Notes: a model not told the origin generated them from the letters alone. A DNA stretch of 57,081 nucleotides from Pseudomonadota bacterium (GCA_021787435.1 JAJYLY010000013.1:1-57081), one strand, 5' to 3'. Positions 41,015-53,143 are shown, numbered from the stretch's first letter. Program-made: numbers and translations.

Positions 41015-43141
41015 TTGAAATACCTGATCATCTTAAGTGTTTTTGCCGGTACGGGCCTGCTGTATCTGTTGTCCAGCAGCAGTGTGAATACTGAAGTTTT
41101 CTCGATGAATTACTACAGCTTGCTTGTGCTGATGGGGCTGTTGGCTGCGGGATTGCTGGGTCTGGTGGCCGTTCAGATTTGGCGGCTGCGCGAGAAATTA
41201 AGGAAAAAAGTATTTGGCGCCAAATTGACGCTCAGGCTGGTGCTGTTCTTTACGCTTATCGCCGTTTTGCCTGGCATCCTAGTTTATGCGGTATCGGTCA
41301 ATTTCTTGTCAAAGAGCATAGAGTCCTGGTTTGACGTGCGTGTCGAAAAGGCGCTGGAGGGCGGGCTTAGCCTAGGAAAGAGTAGTCTGGACAACAGCCT
41401 GAAGGACTTGACAAAAAAAACCCAGTTTATTGCGTTATTGTTGTCAGAAAAAAATCCCAATCAGTTTCAGAATGCGCTGACCCAGCTGATTGACGAGGGG
41501 GCGGCGCAGGAAACGACACTGTTTGATATACACGGCAAGATGATTGCTTTTGCTGCAATCAATAATGTGCTGTTGCCCGATGTGCCGGATGACAAGCTGA
41601 TCCAGGAAGTGCGTGAAAAAGGGCAATATGCAGCCATTGAGGAATCGCCAAACAAATCCATGGTCTTGCGGGTATTGGTTCTGGTCAGTGCAAATAGCTA
41701 TACGGGTGCGAATTATATATTGCAGTTTAACCAGGCTGTGCCCAAACAGGTTGAGGCGGACGCAGAAACGGTGCAGTCTGTTTACCGCGATTATCAGGAA
41801 CTGACGCTTTCCAGGGTAGGACTGAAGCGCTTGTATGGCATTACGCTGACGTTGTCTTTGTTGGTGGTTTTGCTCACGGCCATATCGGTTGCTTTTTTTA
41901 TCAGCGAGCGCTTGGGATCCTCTCTGGAAGCGCTGGCAGAGGGCACACGTGCGGTTGCACAAGGCGATTTTACCGGCAGGCATCCAATACGCAGCAGTGA
42001 TGAGCTGGGGGCGTTGACGGGTTTGTTCAATCAAATGACGCATCAGCTGGCGGATGCCAAGCGGGTCAGCGAACGGCAGCAGCGCGAAGTTGAAAGGTCC
42101 AAGGGTTATCTGGAGAGTGTGCTAACGCATCTGTCTTCGGGGGTTCTGGCGCTGGATGGAGAATTTCGTCTGCGCTCGGGAAATACCAGCGCTGAGCAAA
42201 TTTTGGGAGTGCCCTTGCAGGAAATGCAGCGTGTTTCCTTGCAGAACATTGCAGAGAAGTATGCGCTGTTGAATACCTTTTGCCAGACCATAACAGCAGC
42301 TTTTGCTGATACCAGCAATGGTGAATGGCAGCGCCAGATTGAGCGGTTAAGCAAGAATGGCGTACAGATTTTGCTGATGCGAGGAACGCGCCTGCCGCAG
42401 GGTGCAGAAGCGGGTTTTGTTGTGGTTTTTGATGATATCACCCACCTACTGCAAGCTGAACGCCAGTCTGCTTGGGGTGAAGTAGCTCGCCGCTTGGCGC
42501 ATGAAATCAAAAATCCGCTTACGCCGATACAATTGTCTGCCGAACGTTTGCAATACAAATTGAGTAGCAAGCTCGATGAATCTGATGCGAAACTTTTGCA
42601 GCGAGCAACGCAAACCATCGTAAGCCAGGTGGCTGCGATGAAAAACATGGTGAGCGATTTTGCCGATTATGCGCGCGGGCCGGTCTTGAGGCTGACAAGC
42701 TTGGACATACACCGTCTGGTCAAGGAGGTATTGGGCTTATACGAGGCCAATGCTGTCCCCATTGCTTTGCAGTTGCAGGCAGGCCGCGCCAAAATAAACG
42801 GAGATGCGACAAGATTGCGACAGGTTTTACACAATTTGCTGCAGAATGCACAGGATGCATTGCAGGGGTCGTCAAATCCCCGGATAACCTTGAGCACAGA
42901 AAATCTGCATGGCGAAATATACGTGCGTGTGTTGGACAATGGCAGCGGTTTTTCAGAAAACGCATTATCCCGGGTTTTTGAGCCGTACATGACGACTAAA
43001 ACCAAGGGTACAGGCTTAGGGTTGGCAATAGTGAAGAAGATCATCGAAGAGCATGGCGGAAAAATAAATGTTGAGAATCATGTAAATGGCGGAGCCTGTG
43101 TAAGTTTTAGCCTGCCGCTGAACGAGGAGTTGGAAGAATGA
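41015..43141 (+). CDS. NtrY-like membrane sensor kinase
   Basis: NtrY-type kinases sense nitrogen, oxygen or redox state in various proteobacteria and pass phosphate to NtrX. The 708-residue protein starts at TTG 41015, which has a CGGAG site and leaves a full first membrane helix. It has three to four membrane helices in two groups (about 1-55 and 70-95, then near 275-300), a HAMP domain, a PAS-like part (about 360-470), and a histidine-kinase core with phosphoacceptor H496 (RRLAHEIKNPLTP) and G boxes LDNGSGFSEN and TKGTGLGLAIV. The next gene starts in ATGA overlap. Confidence 0.93.
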   Translation: MKYLIILSVFAGTGLLYLLSSSSVNTEVFSMNYYSLLVLMGLLAAGLLGLVAVQIWRLREKLRKKVFGAKLTLRLVLFFTLIAVLPGILVYAVSVNFLSKSIESWFDVRVEKALEGGLSLGKSSLDNSLKDLTKKTQFIALLLSEKNPNQFQNALTQLIDEGAAQETTLFDIHGKMIAFAAINNVLLPDVPDDKLIQEVREKGQYAAIEESPNKSMVLRVLVLVSANSYTGANYILQFNQAVPKQVEADAETVQSVYRDYQELTLSRVGLKRLYGITLTLSLLVVLLTAISVAFFISERLGSSLEALAEGTRAVAQGDFTGRHPIRSSDELGALTGLFNQMTHQLADAKRVSERQQREVERSKGYLESVLTHLSSGVLALDGEFRLRSGNTSAEQILGVPLQEMQRVSLQNIAEKYALLNTFCQTITAAFADTSNGEWQRQIERLSKNGVQILLMRGTRLPQGAEAGFVVVFDDITHLLQAERQSAWGEVARRLAHEIKNPLTPIQLSAERLQYKLSSKLDESDAKLLQRATQTIVSQVAAMKNMVSDFADYARGPVLRLTSLDIHRLVKEVLGLYEANAVPIALQLQAGRAKINGDATRLRQVLHNLLQNAQDALQGSSNPRITLSTENLHGEIYVRVLDNGSGFSENALSRVFEPYMTTKTKGTGLGLAIVKKIIEEHGGKINVENHVNGGACVSFSLPLNEELEE

Positions 43142-43779
43142 GCAAGCAGATTTTGGTGGTGGATGATGAAGTGGGTATACGTGAATTGCTGGCTGAAATC
43201 CTGTTTGATGAAGGCTATCAGGTGGAGCTCGCCGAAAATGCGCAGCAGGCGCGTCGTTTCAGACAGGAGCAAGAGCCGGATCTGGTGCTGCTGGATATAT
43301 GGATGCCGGATATTGACGGCGTGACATTGCTGAAAGAATGGGTGGAGCAGGATCTGTTGACCATGCCTGTGGTGATGATGTCAGGTCACGGCACGATAGA
43401 GACAGCCGTAGAGGCGACACGCATAGGCGCGGTGGATTTTCTGGAAAAACCGATATCGATGCAAAAGCTGCTGGCTACGATAGCGCACGCTATCAAGGAG
43501 GGAGCCGCAAGGCCGCAATTGCCGGTTGTCGATGCGGTGCAAAATCTGATGGTAGAGATTGATGGCGCTGCTAAGCATTTTACGTTGCCTTTGGATCTGC
43601 CTTTACGCGAAGCTCGCGAGCATTTTGATGCGATATATTTTGATTACCATCTGCAAAAAGAAGATGGCAATGTTTCTCGAGTGGCAGAAAAAATCGGGTT
43701 GGAGCGCACGCATCTTTACAGAAAACTTAAACAATTGGGCATAAAAGTGTCTAAAAAGGGGTCTGAAAGTGAAGCATGA
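43138..43779 (+). CDS. NtrX-like response regulator without AAA+ domain
   Basis: The 213-residue protein has a receiver domain (D9, D10, phosphoacceptor D53 in VLLDIWMPD, K in FLEKPI) and a C-terminal Fis-type helix-turn-helix (GNVSRVAEKIGLERTHLYRKLKQLGI). The AAA+ sigma-54 activation domain found in alphaproteobacterial NtrX is missing, as is usual in betaproteobacteria, so it cannot activate sigma-54 directly. It overlaps the kinase gene by 4 bp, so the pair is made together. Its targets are not visible here. Confidence 0.93.
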   Translation: MSKQILVVDDEVGIRELLAEILFDEGYQVELAENAQQARRFRQEQEPDLVLLDIWMPDIDGVTLLKEWVEQDLLTMPVVMMSGHGTIETAVEATRIGAVDFLEKPISMQKLLATIAHAIKEGAARPQLPVVDAVQNLMVEIDGAAKHFTLPLDLPLREAREHFDAIYFDYHLQKEDGNVSRVAEKIGLERTHLYRKLKQLGIKVSKKGSESEA

Positions 43780-43857
43780 GCGTATTTTCCATTGTTTCAG
43801 CGTGGCCTTTCAGGTTGGAAAGTTGGTTGATGTATTCTAGGGTGTGCGGCATAATCT

Positions 43858-43863
43858 TATAAT
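43858..43863 (+). promoter_or_regulatory. Possible -10 element before tkt
   Basis: A perfect TATAAT lies 58 bp before the tkt start in the ntrX-tkt spacer. The matching -35 position reads TTCTAG, three of six, so the promoter is only a candidate. Confidence 0.35.
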
Positions 43864-43921
43864 TAACAAATTTGGAATTAAACATAAACCCATCCTCAGG
43901 GATGTCAGAAGGAGTCAGTAA

Positions 43922-45937
43922 ATGACAGCAAATCGCAACATTACCCCGCCGAAATATAATGATATTACCGGTGCAATTCGCATGCTGGCCGTCGATGCCG
44001 TGCAGAAAGCGAACTCCGGTCATCCGGGGGCGCCTATGGGCATGGCAGAAATTGCCGACGTATTGTGGAATCGCCATTTGCGTCATAATCCGGCTAATCC
44101 AAAGTGGCCCAATCGTGATCGCTTCATGATGTCCAATGGTCACGGCTCTATGCTGGTTTATGCTTTGCTGCATCTGTCAGGCTATGATCTGCCGATCGAG
44201 GAATTGAAGCGTTTTCGCCAGATGCACTCCAAGACGCCAGGGCATCCAGAATACGGATATACTCCCGGCGTGGAAACGACCGGTGGGCCTTTGGGGCAGG
44301 GTATCACTAATGCCGTAGGTATGGCCATGGCGGAAAAATTGCTGGCGGCCGAATTCAACAAGCCCGGCCATGAAATCGTGGATCATCACACATATGTATT
44401 CTTAGGCGACGGCTGCATGATGGAAGGCATTTCCCATGAAGCCAGCGCACTGGCCGGAACCTGGGGCCTTGGGAAACTGATGGCTTTCTGGGATGACAAT
44501 GAAATTTCGATCGACGGCCATACCAATGGCTGGTTTACCGATGATACTGCAAAGCGTTTCGAGGCCTATGGATGGCATGTGATTGCGGATGTTCAGGGTC
44601 ACGATCCTGTCGCCATCGATGCAGCGATTCGCGCTGGTCACGCCGTGACCGACAAGCCAACCCTGATCTGCTGCAAGACCATCATCGGTGCCGGTTCTCC
44701 AAACAAGGAAGGCACACACGACGTGCATGGCGCTGCTTTGGGCGATGCAGAAGTGGCTGCAACCCGTGCACACATAGGCTGGAACTACCCTCCTTTTGAA
44801 ATTCCTACGCATGTATATGAAGCATGGGATGCGCGTACGCGAGGCGCAGGGTTGGAAAAATTGTGGAACAACAAGTTTGCCGAATATCGCGCAGCATACC
44901 CTGTTGAGGCTGCCGAATTCGAGCGCCGCATCAAGGGCGAATTGCCTGCCAACTGGGCTCAGTACGCAGCTGCCGCGATTGCTCAAATCAACGAAAAGGG
45001 GGAAACCATTGCAACCCGCAAAGCCTCTCAGAACGCGATCAATGCGTTAGCACCTGTCTTGCCGGAATTCTTGGGGGGTTCTGCTGACCTGACGGGCTCT
45101 AACCTGACCAATTGGACAGGCTGCAAACATGTTCACGGCAAGACTACAGGCAACTACATCAGTTACGGCGTGCGAGAGTTTGGCATGTCGCACATCATGA
45201 ACGGCATGGCACTGCATGGTGGGTTGCTGCCTTTTGGCGGAACTTTCCTGATGTTCTCCGAATATGCGCGCAATGCACTGCGTATGGCAGCGCTGATGAA
45301 GCAGCGAGTGATTTTTGTATTCACCCATGACTCCATTGGTCTGGGAGAAGACGGTCCGACACACCAGCCCGTTGAGCAAACCGCCACTCTGCGCCATATA
45401 CCAAACATGGATGTATGGCGACCATGTGACACGGTTGAATCCATCGTTTGCTGGGTAGCGGCTGTTGAACGCAATGAGGGTCCGACCAGTTTGATCTTCA
45501 GTCGCCAGAACCTGGCATTCCAGAAGCGCGATGCGATGCAAATCGCCAACATTCGCAAGGGTGCTTATGTCTTGTCTGAAGCGGCTGGCGGCAAGCCTCA
45601 GGCGGTTATTATTGCGACAGGCTCGGAGGTGACATTGGCGTTGGATGCGCAAAAAGCGCTTGCAGCAGAGGGTATCAACGTGCGAGTTGTATCCATGCCT
45701 TCGACGACCGTTTTCGACAAACAGGACCAGGCTTACAAGGACAGCGTGCTGCCGCGCGGCGTGAATCGCATTGCAGTTGAAGCGGGCGTGACAGGTGGTT
45801 GGTATAAATACGTCGGCCTTGAGGGAGCTGTTGTGGGTATGGATTGTTTCGGCGAGTCAGCGCCGGCACCGGAGTTGTTCAAGCACTTCGGCTTCACGGT
45901 TGAAAACGTCGTAAAGACAGTTAAGAGCGTTTTATAG
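43922..45937 (+). CDS. tkt: Transketolase
   Basis: Transketolase moves two-carbon units in the pentose phosphate pathway and in the Calvin cycle, using thiamine pyrophosphate. The 671-residue protein has the thiamine-binding motif [18 protein letters not shown] (about 159-176), the substrate part [10 protein letters not shown], and [21 protein letters not shown] strong AAGGAG precedes ATG 43922. It heads a five-gene set with gap, pgk, pyk and fba; no Rubisco or phosphoribulokinase gene is in the window. Confidence 0.98.
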   Translation: MTANRNITPPKYNDITGAIRMLAVDAVQKANSGHPGAPMGMAEIADVLWNRHLRHNPANPKWPNRDRFMMSNGHGSMLVYALLHLSGYDLPIEELKRFRQMHSKTPGHPEYGYTPGVETTGGPLGQGITNAVGMAMAEKLLAAEFNKPGHEIVDHHTYVFLGDGCMMEGISHEASALAGTWGLGKLMAFWDDNEISIDGHTNGWFTDDTAKRFEAYGWHVIADVQGHDPVAIDAAIRAGHAVTDKPTLICCKTIIGAGSPNKEGTHDVHGAALGDAEVAATRAHIGWNYPPFEIPTHVYEAWDARTRGAGLEKLWNNKFAEYRAAYPVEAAEFERRIKGELPANWAQYAAAAIAQINEKGETIATRKASQNAINALAPVLPEFLGGSADLTGSNLTNWTGCKHVHGKTTGNYISYGVREFGMSHIMNGMALHGGLLPFGGTFLMFSEYARNALRMAALMKQRVIFVFTHDSIGLGEDGPTHQPVEQTATLRHIPNMDVWRPCDTVESIVCWVAAVERNEGPTSLIFSRQNLAFQKRDAMQIANIRKGAYVLSEAAGGKPQAVIIATGSEVTLALDAQKALAAEGINVRVVSMPSTTVFDKQDQAYKDSVLPRGVNRIAVEAGVTGGWYKYVGLEGAVVGMDCFGESAPAPELFKHFGFTVENVVKTVKSVL

Positions 45938-45956
45938 TTTGGCGATGTTTCTGTGA

Positions 45957-45977
45957 GGTATTGCGTTTAGCAATACC
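45957..45977 (+). terminator. Hairpin after tkt
   Basis: GGTATTGC (45957-45964) pairs perfectly with GCAATACC (45970-45977) around GTTTA, 19 bp after the tkt stop. There is no T run, so it may pause transcription or stabilise the upstream message instead of ending it. The rest of the 181-bp tkt-gap spacer shows no other clear signal. Confidence 0.5.
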
Positions 45978-46103
45978 AAACTAAAAACGCAACGGTTAAA
46001 AGGTTCTGGCTAAAACTTAATAAAATGCAGCTCTGTAAGGCATGCGTGCGGTAAAGACGAAAGTTTGTCATGATAGGCGTGCTGTGAACTAAATTTAAAA
46101 TAA

Positions 46104-47117
<1,014 letters not shown>

Positions 47118-47122
47118 CTCAC

Positions 47123-47150
47123 AAAGGGCTGGCATCGTGTCGGCCCTTTT
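47123..47150 (+). terminator. Terminator-like hairpin between gap and pgk
   Basis: AAAGGGC (47123-47129) pairs with GCCCTTT (47143-47149), six bases after the gap stop, and ends in TTTT. It may partly end gap transcripts, so that gap is made in excess over pgk (inference). Confidence 0.65.
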
Positions 47151-47188
47151 GATTCACAGTTAGATTGATTAGATTCAAAGGGAAAACA

Positions 47189-48385
47189 ATGTCCGTTATT
47201 AAAATGACCGATCTGGATCTCAAAGGCAAACGGGTCTTGATCCGTTCTGACCTGAATGTGCCTGTCAAAGATGGCAAGGTAACATCCGATGCGCGCATCA
47301 CTGCCTCTATGGCCACGATCAATGCAGCGCTGAAATCGGGAGCGCGCGTAATGGTGACTTCCCACTTGGGGCGTCCCGTTGAAGGTGAATACTCAGAAGA
47401 AAATTCGCTTAGGCCCGTTGCAGATGTTATTGCCAACAAGCTGGGGAAACCCGTCCGCCTGATTCGAGACTGGATAGACGGTGGTTTTGACATTGCCGAA
47501 GGCGAGCTGGTGCTGCTGGAAAATTGCCGCTTCAACAAGGGAGAAAAGAAAAGCGCTGACGACCTTGCGAAGAAGTATGCGGCCTTGTGCGATGTATTCG
47601 TGATGGATGCATTCGGCACGGCACACCGCGCAGAAGCATCGACTCACGGTGTGGCGAAATTTGCACCGACTGCTGCAGCCGGCATTTTGCTCACCGAAGA
47701 ACTGGATGCGCTGACCAAGGCATTGCTTGAACCGGCGCGCCCCATGGTGGCCATCGTCGGCGGATCAAAGGTATCCACTAAGCTGACCGTGCTTGAGTCG
47801 CTCTCGGAAAAATGCGAGCAACTGGTTGTTGGCGGGGGTATTGCCAACACATTCCTGAAGGCGACAGGCCACCCGGTGGGTAAATCGCTGTGCGAAAACG
47901 ATCTGGTACCAACAGCGCAGTCGTTGATCGCGAAAATGAGCGAGCGCGGTGCGATCATTCCCATCGCAACAGATGTGGTGGTAGGAAAGGAAGCTCCCTT
48001 TGTTGCTGGCAATGAAAATACTCCGGGCATTCTGAAGTCGGCCGATGATGTGGCTGAAGACGAGATGATTTTTGATATCGGCCCCAAGTCTGCGAAGGAA
48101 ATCGCCGACATCATCATGAAAGCCGGAACTGTGGTCTGGAACGGCCCGGTCGGTGTATTTGAATTCGACCAGTTCGGTGAGGGCACCAGGACAATAGCTA
48201 AAGCGATCGCCGAGACTAAGGCTTTTACGCTAGCAGGTGGCGGAGACACGATAGCGGCAATTCAGAAATACAATATTTATGACAAAGTGTCATATATTTC
48301 GACAGCGGGTGGCGCATTCCTCGAATTCCTCGAAGGCAAGACTTTGCCGGCGGTAGCGATTCTTGAAGAGCGCGCAAAAAAATAA
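47189..48385 (+). CDS. pgk: Phosphoglycerate kinase
   Basis: Pgk transfers phosphate between 1,3-bisphosphoglycerate and ADP. I start it at ATG 47189 ([25 protein letters not shown]), with AAAGGGAA before it, giving 398 residues. The substrate block [33 protein letters not shown] and the nucleotide part [12 protein letters not shown] are all present. It lies between gap and pyk on the same strand. Confidence 0.98.
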   Translation: MSVIKMTDLDLKGKRVLIRSDLNVPVKDGKVTSDARITASMATINAALKSGARVMVTSHLGRPVEGEYSEENSLRPVADVIANKLGKPVRLIRDWIDGGFDIAEGELVLLENCRFNKGEKKSADDLAKKYAALCDVFVMDAFGTAHRAEASTHGVAKFAPTAAAGILLTEELDALTKALLEPARPMVAIVGGSKVSTKLTVLESLSEKCEQLVVGGGIANTFLKATGHPVGKSLCENDLVPTAQSLIAKMSERGAIIPIATDVVVGKEAPFVAGNENTPGILKSADDVAEDEMIFDIGPKSAKEIADIIMKAGTVVWNGPVGVFEFDQFGEGTRTIAKAIAETKAFTLAGGGDTIAAIQKYNIYDKVSYISTAGGAFLEFLEGKTLPAVAILEERAKK

Positions 48386-48400
48386 TCAATCGGGAATCTC

Positions 48401-49849
48401 ATGCTGCGTAGAACAAAAATAGTAGCAACACTGGGGCCGGCCTCCAACGATCAGAAAGTGCTCGAACAAATGATCCGGGCCGGCGTCGACCTGGTGCGCA
48501 TGAATTTTTCTCATGGCTCTGCTCAGGACCATATGAATCGCGCTGAAACTGTGCGCACAGCAGCGAAGGCTGTGGGCCGTACAGTAGGTATTCTGGCGGA
48601 TTTGCAGGGCCCTAAGATACGTGTCGGCAAATTTGAGAACCAGAAGATCACGCTGAACAAGGGTGATACTTTTGTGCTTGATGCGGCGCAGGAGAGTTTG
48701 GGTAATCAGCAAAGCGTGGGTTTGGACTACAAGGAATTGCCCAATGATGTCAGCGCAGGTTCGGTATTGCTGCTCAACGATGGCATGCTCGAATTCGACG
48801 TGGTCGAAGTGAACGGATCCAAGGTAATATGCAAAGTTGTCCGCGGTGGTGTGCTGTCCAATAACAAAGGCATCAATCGCAAGGGGGGTGGCCTGACGGC
48901 ACCGGCTCTTACTGAAAAAGATATTGAAGACATCAAGACGGCGGCCTTGATCAAGGCCGACTATCTGGCGATTTCCTTTCCGCGCAGCGGAGACGATATG
49001 CGCTTTGCACGCAAGCTGATGCATGAAGCAGGTGGACAGAGCCTGCTGATGGCCAAGATCGAACGCGCGGAAGCGATCCCGGCGCTGGCGGATATCATAG
49101 AAGCATCCGATGCGATCATGGTTGCGCGCGGCGACCTGAGCGTTGAAGTCGGGGATGCGGCGGTACCGGGTTTGCAAAAGCGCATGATCAAGATGGCAAG
49201 GGCAAAAAACCGCCTGGTGATCACAGCCACGCAGATGATGGAATCGATGATCAACAATCCAATCCCGACGCGCGCAGAAGTGTCGGACGTGGCCAATGCG
49301 GTGCTGGATGGCACGGATGCGGTCATGCTTTCTGCAGAGACAGCTGTCGGCGACTACCCAGTGGAAACCATAGAGGCGATGGCGCGCATCTGTCTGAATG
49401 CGGAACACCATACGGAAGATCGTGACATCGACCGTCGCGGCGTGGGGCACAAATTCACCCGCATAGACCAGTCGATAGCGATGTCTGCGTTGTTTGCCGC
49501 GTCGCATTTCAACGTGAAGGCGATTGTTGCGCTGACGCAGTCAGGTTCGACGGCTCTGTGGATGTCTCGCGTGAATGCCGGTGTGCCCATTTTTGCGATC
49601 ACGCCGGTTGAGCAGACCCTGACCAAGGTCACCCTGTTCAGCGGTGTGCATCCGGTCTATTTCCCGAGCAGGGGCGGCAATCAGCCTGCGCAGGAACTGA
49701 TAGACGCGGAGCAGAAGCTGGTTGAGCTGGGTTATGTCAAGGATGGCGATCTGGTCGTAGTGACTGTAGGCGAAGCCGTCGGTAAATCTGGGCATACCAA
49801 TACCATGAAAATCGTCAGGGTAGGCGATCACCACAAGAACAGCATTTAA
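48401..49849 (+). CDS. pyk: Pyruvate kinase
   Basis: Pyruvate kinase makes pyruvate and ATP from phosphoenolpyruvate. The 482-residue protein has RMNFSHGSAQDH, the catalytic MAKIERAEAIPAL, and MVARGDLSVEVG, then ITATQMMESMINNPIPTRAEVSDVANAVLDG. The C-terminal domain of about 120 residues is present, so allosteric control is possible. It starts 15 bp after pgk. A 15-bp hairpin (49858-49872) follows its stop. Confidence 0.98.
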   Translation: MLRRTKIVATLGPASNDQKVLEQMIRAGVDLVRMNFSHGSAQDHMNRAETVRTAAKAVGRTVGILADLQGPKIRVGKFENQKITLNKGDTFVLDAAQESLGNQQSVGLDYKELPNDVSAGSVLLLNDGMLEFDVVEVNGSKVICKVVRGGVLSNNKGINRKGGGLTAPALTEKDIEDIKTAALIKADYLAISFPRSGDDMRFARKLMHEAGGQSLLMAKIERAEAIPALADIIEASDAIMVARGDLSVEVGDAAVPGLQKRMIKMARAKNRLVITATQMMESMINNPIPTRAEVSDVANAVLDGTDAVMLSAETAVGDYPVETIEAMARICLNAEHHTEDRDIDRRGVGHKFTRIDQSIAMSALFAASHFNVKAIVALTQSGSTALWMSRVNAGVPIFAITPVEQTLTKVTLFSGVHPVYFPSRGGNQPAQELIDAEQKLVELGYVKDGDLVVVTVGEAVGKSGHTNTMKIVRVGDHHKNSI

Positions 49850-49912
49850 ACGTTATACTGTCTTTCAGACAGGTGCTTATGGATTTGTAATTTAGATAAT
49901 CAGGAGAAAAAA

Positions 49913-50977
49913 ATGGCATTAGTATCTTTGCGTCAACTACTCGACCATGCCGCCGAAAACGGCTATGGTTTGCCCGCATTCAACGTGAACAATCTGGAAC
50001 AGGTCAAGGCCATCATGGAAGCGGCTGATGAATGCAACAGCCCGGTCATCATGCAGGGTTCGGCTGGCGCGCGCAAATATGCAGGCGAGCCTTTCCTGCG
50101 CCACCTGATCGAGGCTGCAGTCGAGATGTATCCTCACATCCCCGTCGTGATGCACCAGGATCACGGTGCATCACCCGCTGTTTGCATCAACGCGATCAAG
50201 TCCGGTTTCTCCAGCGTGATGATGGACGGCTCGCTGATGACTGACGGCAAGACCCCTTCCACCTTCGAATACAACGTCAACGTTTCCCGCCAGGTGGTGG
50301 AAATGTCCCATGCAGTCGGCGTTTCGGTCGAAGGCGAACTGGGCTGCCTGGGTTCGCTGGAATCAGGTCATGGTGAGAAGGAAGACGGCCACGGCGCGGA
50401 AGGCGTGCTGAGCCACGACCAGCTGCTGACTGACCCTGAAGAGGCAGCCGATTTTGTGCGCAAAACCGGCGTTGATGCGCTGGCCATCGCGATTGGCACT
50501 TCGCACGGCGCATACAAGTTCACCAAACCGCCCACTGGCGAGACGCTGGCGATCAGCCGCATCAAGGAAATTCATGCGCGCATTCCCAACACACACTTGG
50601 TGATGCACGGATCTTCTTCCGTTCCTCAGGAATGGCTGGAGATCATCAACAAGTTCGGCGGCGCGATGCCACAGACCTATGGCGTGCCTGTCTCCGAGAT
50701 CGTAGAAGGCATCAAGCACGGTGTCCGCAAGGTCAATATCGACACCGATCTGCGTATGGCATCGACAGGTGCTACTCGCCGTTATCTCGCTGAGAACCCC
50801 AAGGATTTCGATCCGCGCAAGTTCCTGGCTGAGACCACCAAGGCGATGAAAGCCATCTGCAAAGCAAGATACGAAGCTTTCGGCAGTGCAGGCCAGGCAG
50901 GCAAGATCAAACCGATTTCGCTGGAAATCATGGCAGCCCGATATGCCAAGGGTGAGTTGAATCCCATCATCAAGTAA
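49913..50977 (+). CDS. fba: Fructose-bisphosphate aldolase, class IIB
   Basis: This zinc enzyme splits or forms fructose-1,6-bisphosphate. The 354-residue protein has the zinc and catalytic residues in [12 protein letters not shown] (D83, H84) and [20 protein letters not shown], plus [11 protein letters not shown] and [11 protein letters not shown]. It belongs to the CbbA-like class IIB group found in Calvin-cycle bacteria and others (family knowledge). It has a good AGGAG site and ends at a strong terminator. Confidence 0.96.
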   Translation: MALVSLRQLLDHAAENGYGLPAFNVNNLEQVKAIMEAADECNSPVIMQGSAGARKYAGEPFLRHLIEAAVEMYPHIPVVMHQDHGASPAVCINAIKSGFSSVMMDGSLMTDGKTPSTFEYNVNVSRQVVEMSHAVGVSVEGELGCLGSLESGHGEKEDGHGAEGVLSHDQLLTDPEEAADFVRKTGVDALAIAIGTSHGAYKFTKPPTGETLAISRIKEIHARIPNTHLVMHGSSSVPQEWLEIINKFGGAMPQTYGVPVSEIVEGIKHGVRKVNIDTDLRMASTGATRRYLAENPKDFDPRKFLAETTKAMKAICKARYEAFGSAGQAGKIKPISLEIMAARYAKGELNPIIK

Positions 50978-50999
50978 GGTTTGGTTAGCATCATCATCG

Positions 51000-51027
51000 A
51001 ATGGCCGCTTTATGCGGCCATTTTTTT
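51000..51027 (+). terminator. Rho-independent terminator after fba
   Basis: ATGGCCGC (51001-51008) pairs with GCGGCCAT (51014-51021) around TTTAT and is followed by a run of seven T. It closes the sugar-phosphate gene cluster. Confidence 0.93.
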
Positions 51028-51167
51028 GAATGGAGGCTGACATCAGCTATATCACATCGAGAATTCTGGCGTATCTAGCACTTGTCATCCGGCCGTAACA
51101 AATTCAGGTTAGAGTTTGAGAAGACGCCTGATAACTCAATGCCACGGATTCCAAGACTTGAATCAAC

Positions 51168-51827
51168 ATGAACAGCGTAATGCTTGTAGAAGACGATGCC
51201 ATGCTGGGCCAGAGCCTGGTCAGGGCACTTAACGATGCGGGCATGGATGTTGACTGGAGCCGCGATGGCAATGAAGGTCAGAAAGCCATTGAGAACGGCA
51301 ATTACTCGCTGGTGTTGCTCGATCTGGGGTTGCCAGGAAAGACAGGACTGGAAATTCTGAAAGCGATGCGTAAATGCGGCAATCGCACGCCTACGTTTAT
51401 CATAACGGCAAGAGAACAAATAGAAGATCTTGAAGCGGGTCTTGACATGGGCGGGGATGATTACCTCATCAAACCCTTCAGTTTCAATGAATTGTTGGCA
51501 AGAATTCGCAGGATATCCCGCTGGCAATGTGATGAAACTACGATCAGCAATGGCGAAATCACGCTGGATATTGCCGGCTACAAGGCTGCTTACCGCGGGG
51601 TGTCCCAGCTGCTTTCGGTCAAGGAACTGGCGCTGATGAATGCATTCCTGAAGCAACCGGGCATGATACTTTCACGCAGCCAGCTTGAAAAACACCTGTA
51701 CGGATGGATAGATGAAGTCGACAGCAATGTGGTCGATGTGCTGATACATGGACTGCGCAAAAAATTCGATAGCGAGATTATCCGCAACGTGCGCGGCATC
51801 GGCTGGATGGTCGTCAAACACCCTTGA
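51168..51827 (+). CDS. OmpR-family response regulator
   Basis: The 219-residue protein is a DNA-binding response regulator of the OmpR/PmrA/QseB type. It has the acidic pocket (E8, D9, D10), phosphoacceptor D52 (LLDLGLPG), T of ITARE and K of LIKPF. The C-terminal winged helix includes LSRSQLEKHLYGW and SNVVDVLIHGLRKKF. Its stop overlaps the kinase start by 4 bp. The nearest likely target is the downstream TonB receptor (inference from position). Confidence 0.95.
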   Translation: MNSVMLVEDDAMLGQSLVRALNDAGMDVDWSRDGNEGQKAIENGNYSLVLLDLGLPGKTGLEILKAMRKCGNRTPTFIITAREQIEDLEAGLDMGGDDYLIKPFSFNELLARIRRISRWQCDETTISNGEITLDIAGYKAAYRGVSQLLSVKELALMNAFLKQPGMILSRSQLEKHLYGWIDEVDSNVVDVLIHGLRKKFDSEIIRNVRGIGWMVVKHP

Positions 51828-53143
51828 TGAGGTCTTTAAGAAATCAACTGACCGTTTGGTCTGTCGGATTATTAACGCTGGTGGGATTGCTTGCCGGCGG
51901 TATTTCTTATTTGCTTGCGCAAAAAGGCGCCGGCGTGTTCTTGGATCACCAGCTGCGCTTGGTTGCAGGGAGCGTGGATGAGGGTTCGCAGCTGCCGGCG
52001 ATGCAAACCAAATTTCTCGGTGAAAATGAGCAGCAAAGACTGTACGGATTTGTAATACAAGTCAGTCTCCCAAAAGAAGCCGTGCGTTCATCGCGTCCGG
52101 ATTTCGAACTCCCGGTAGGCAAGGCAAGTGGCTATTCGGAACAAGTCTATCAGGGTGAAAAATGGCGCATTTATACCATCGTATATCCTGACCGCACAGT
52201 ACAGGTTTCGCAGGCAGATGCAGTGCGCCGCGCAATTGCGTCAGATGCAGCCATATTTGCATCGCTTCCGATTGCAGGGTTGCTGCCATTGTGCTGGGTA
52301 CTGGTCGCGTTCGGAGTGAAGCGCATACTGAAACCGCTTGCTGATGTAACACTTGCTGTGACCTTGCGGGATGCGCGAAGTCTGACACCGATTGCGGCGA
52401 CAGGGATTCCGGCAGAAGCAGCGCCGTTGATCACCGAGATCAATAGCCTGCTTTTACGCATAAAGGAATCGATAGAATCGCAGCGGCATTTTGTACTGGA
52501 TGCAGCGCATGAACTGCGCACTCCTCTGGCAGCGCTTCAGCTGCAAATAGACAACCTGTCGCAAAGCCTGTCACCGGAAGATATGAATGTACGTATAAAT
52601 GAATTGAGACTTGGCATGCAGCGTGCCTCTCACATCGTTGCGCAGCTTTTAAAAATGGCCCGTTACGAAGGGGAAAGCGAATCCATCAGGAGCAAACTGG
52701 ATTTGGAGGAACTCGTGAAACATTGCATCAGCGCATTGATTCCCGTGGCTGAAAAATCAGGAATCGATCTTGGCATGGTGCGCGATGACAAGGCAAGCAT
52801 ATTGGCAAACGCGGATGATTTGCGCATCCTGTTCGGCAATCTGCTGGACAATGCAATCCACTATACCCAAGATGGCGGAAAAGTAGATGTCGCTGTTGAG
52901 GTTGCAGGAAGCAAGGTGGTCGTTTCCATTGTCGACAATGGCTGCGGGATTCCTGAGGAACTGCTGCCGCGTGTGTTTGACCGATTTTTTCGCGCGAGCA
53001 ACCATAAGGCTGAAGGCAGTGGCATAGGGCTTGCTATCGTGAATGCGATAGCCAAGCGGGAAAATGCAGAAGTCAGACTTGCCAACAGGCAGGATGCAAA
53101 GGGCATCATCGTCACGGTCTTGTTTAATCTTCACGGACTTTGA
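51824..53143 (+). CDS. Two-component sensor histidine kinase
   Basis: The 439-residue protein has two membrane helices (about 10-27 and 146-165) around a periplasmic part of about 115 residues, then a HAMP-like segment. The phosphoacceptor is H229 in LDAAHELRTPLAALQLQ, followed by the ATP-binding boxes NLLDNAIHYTQDGG, VDNGCGIPEELL and GSGIGLAIV. The domain order is that of QseC/PmrB kinases. The signal it senses cannot be told. Confidence 0.94.
   Translation: MMRSLRNQLTVWSVGLLTLVGLLAGGISYLLAQKGAGVFLDHQLRLVAGSVDEGSQLPAMQTKFLGENEQQRLYGFVIQVSLPKEAVRSSRPDFELPVGKASGYSEQVYQGEKWRIYTIVYPDRTVQVSQADAVRRAIASDAAIFASLPIAGLLPLCWVLVAFGVKRILKPLADVTLAVTLRDARSLTPIAATGIPAEAAPLITEINSLLLRIKESIESQRHFVLDAAHELRTPLAALQLQIDNLSQSLSPEDMNVRINELRLGMQRASHIVAQLLKMARYEGESESIRSKLDLEELVKHCISALIPVAEKSGIDLGMVRDDKASILANADDLRILFGNLLDNAIHYTQDGGKVDVAVEVAGSKVVVSIVDNGCGIPEELLPRVFDRFFRASNHKAEGSGIGLAIVNAIAKRENAEVRLANRQDAKGIIVTVLFNLHGL

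Noticed and set aside
43751..43852. A possible 33-codon minus-strand gene between ntrX and tkt
   Set aside because: It overlaps the ntrX end, has no good ribosome site, and I cannot link its short product to any family.
48386..49507. A 373-codon open frame antisense to pyruvate kinase
   Set aside because: It mirrors pyk, which has every family motif, and its product has no recognisable motif and a His/Arg/Cys-rich make-up typical of a shadow frame.
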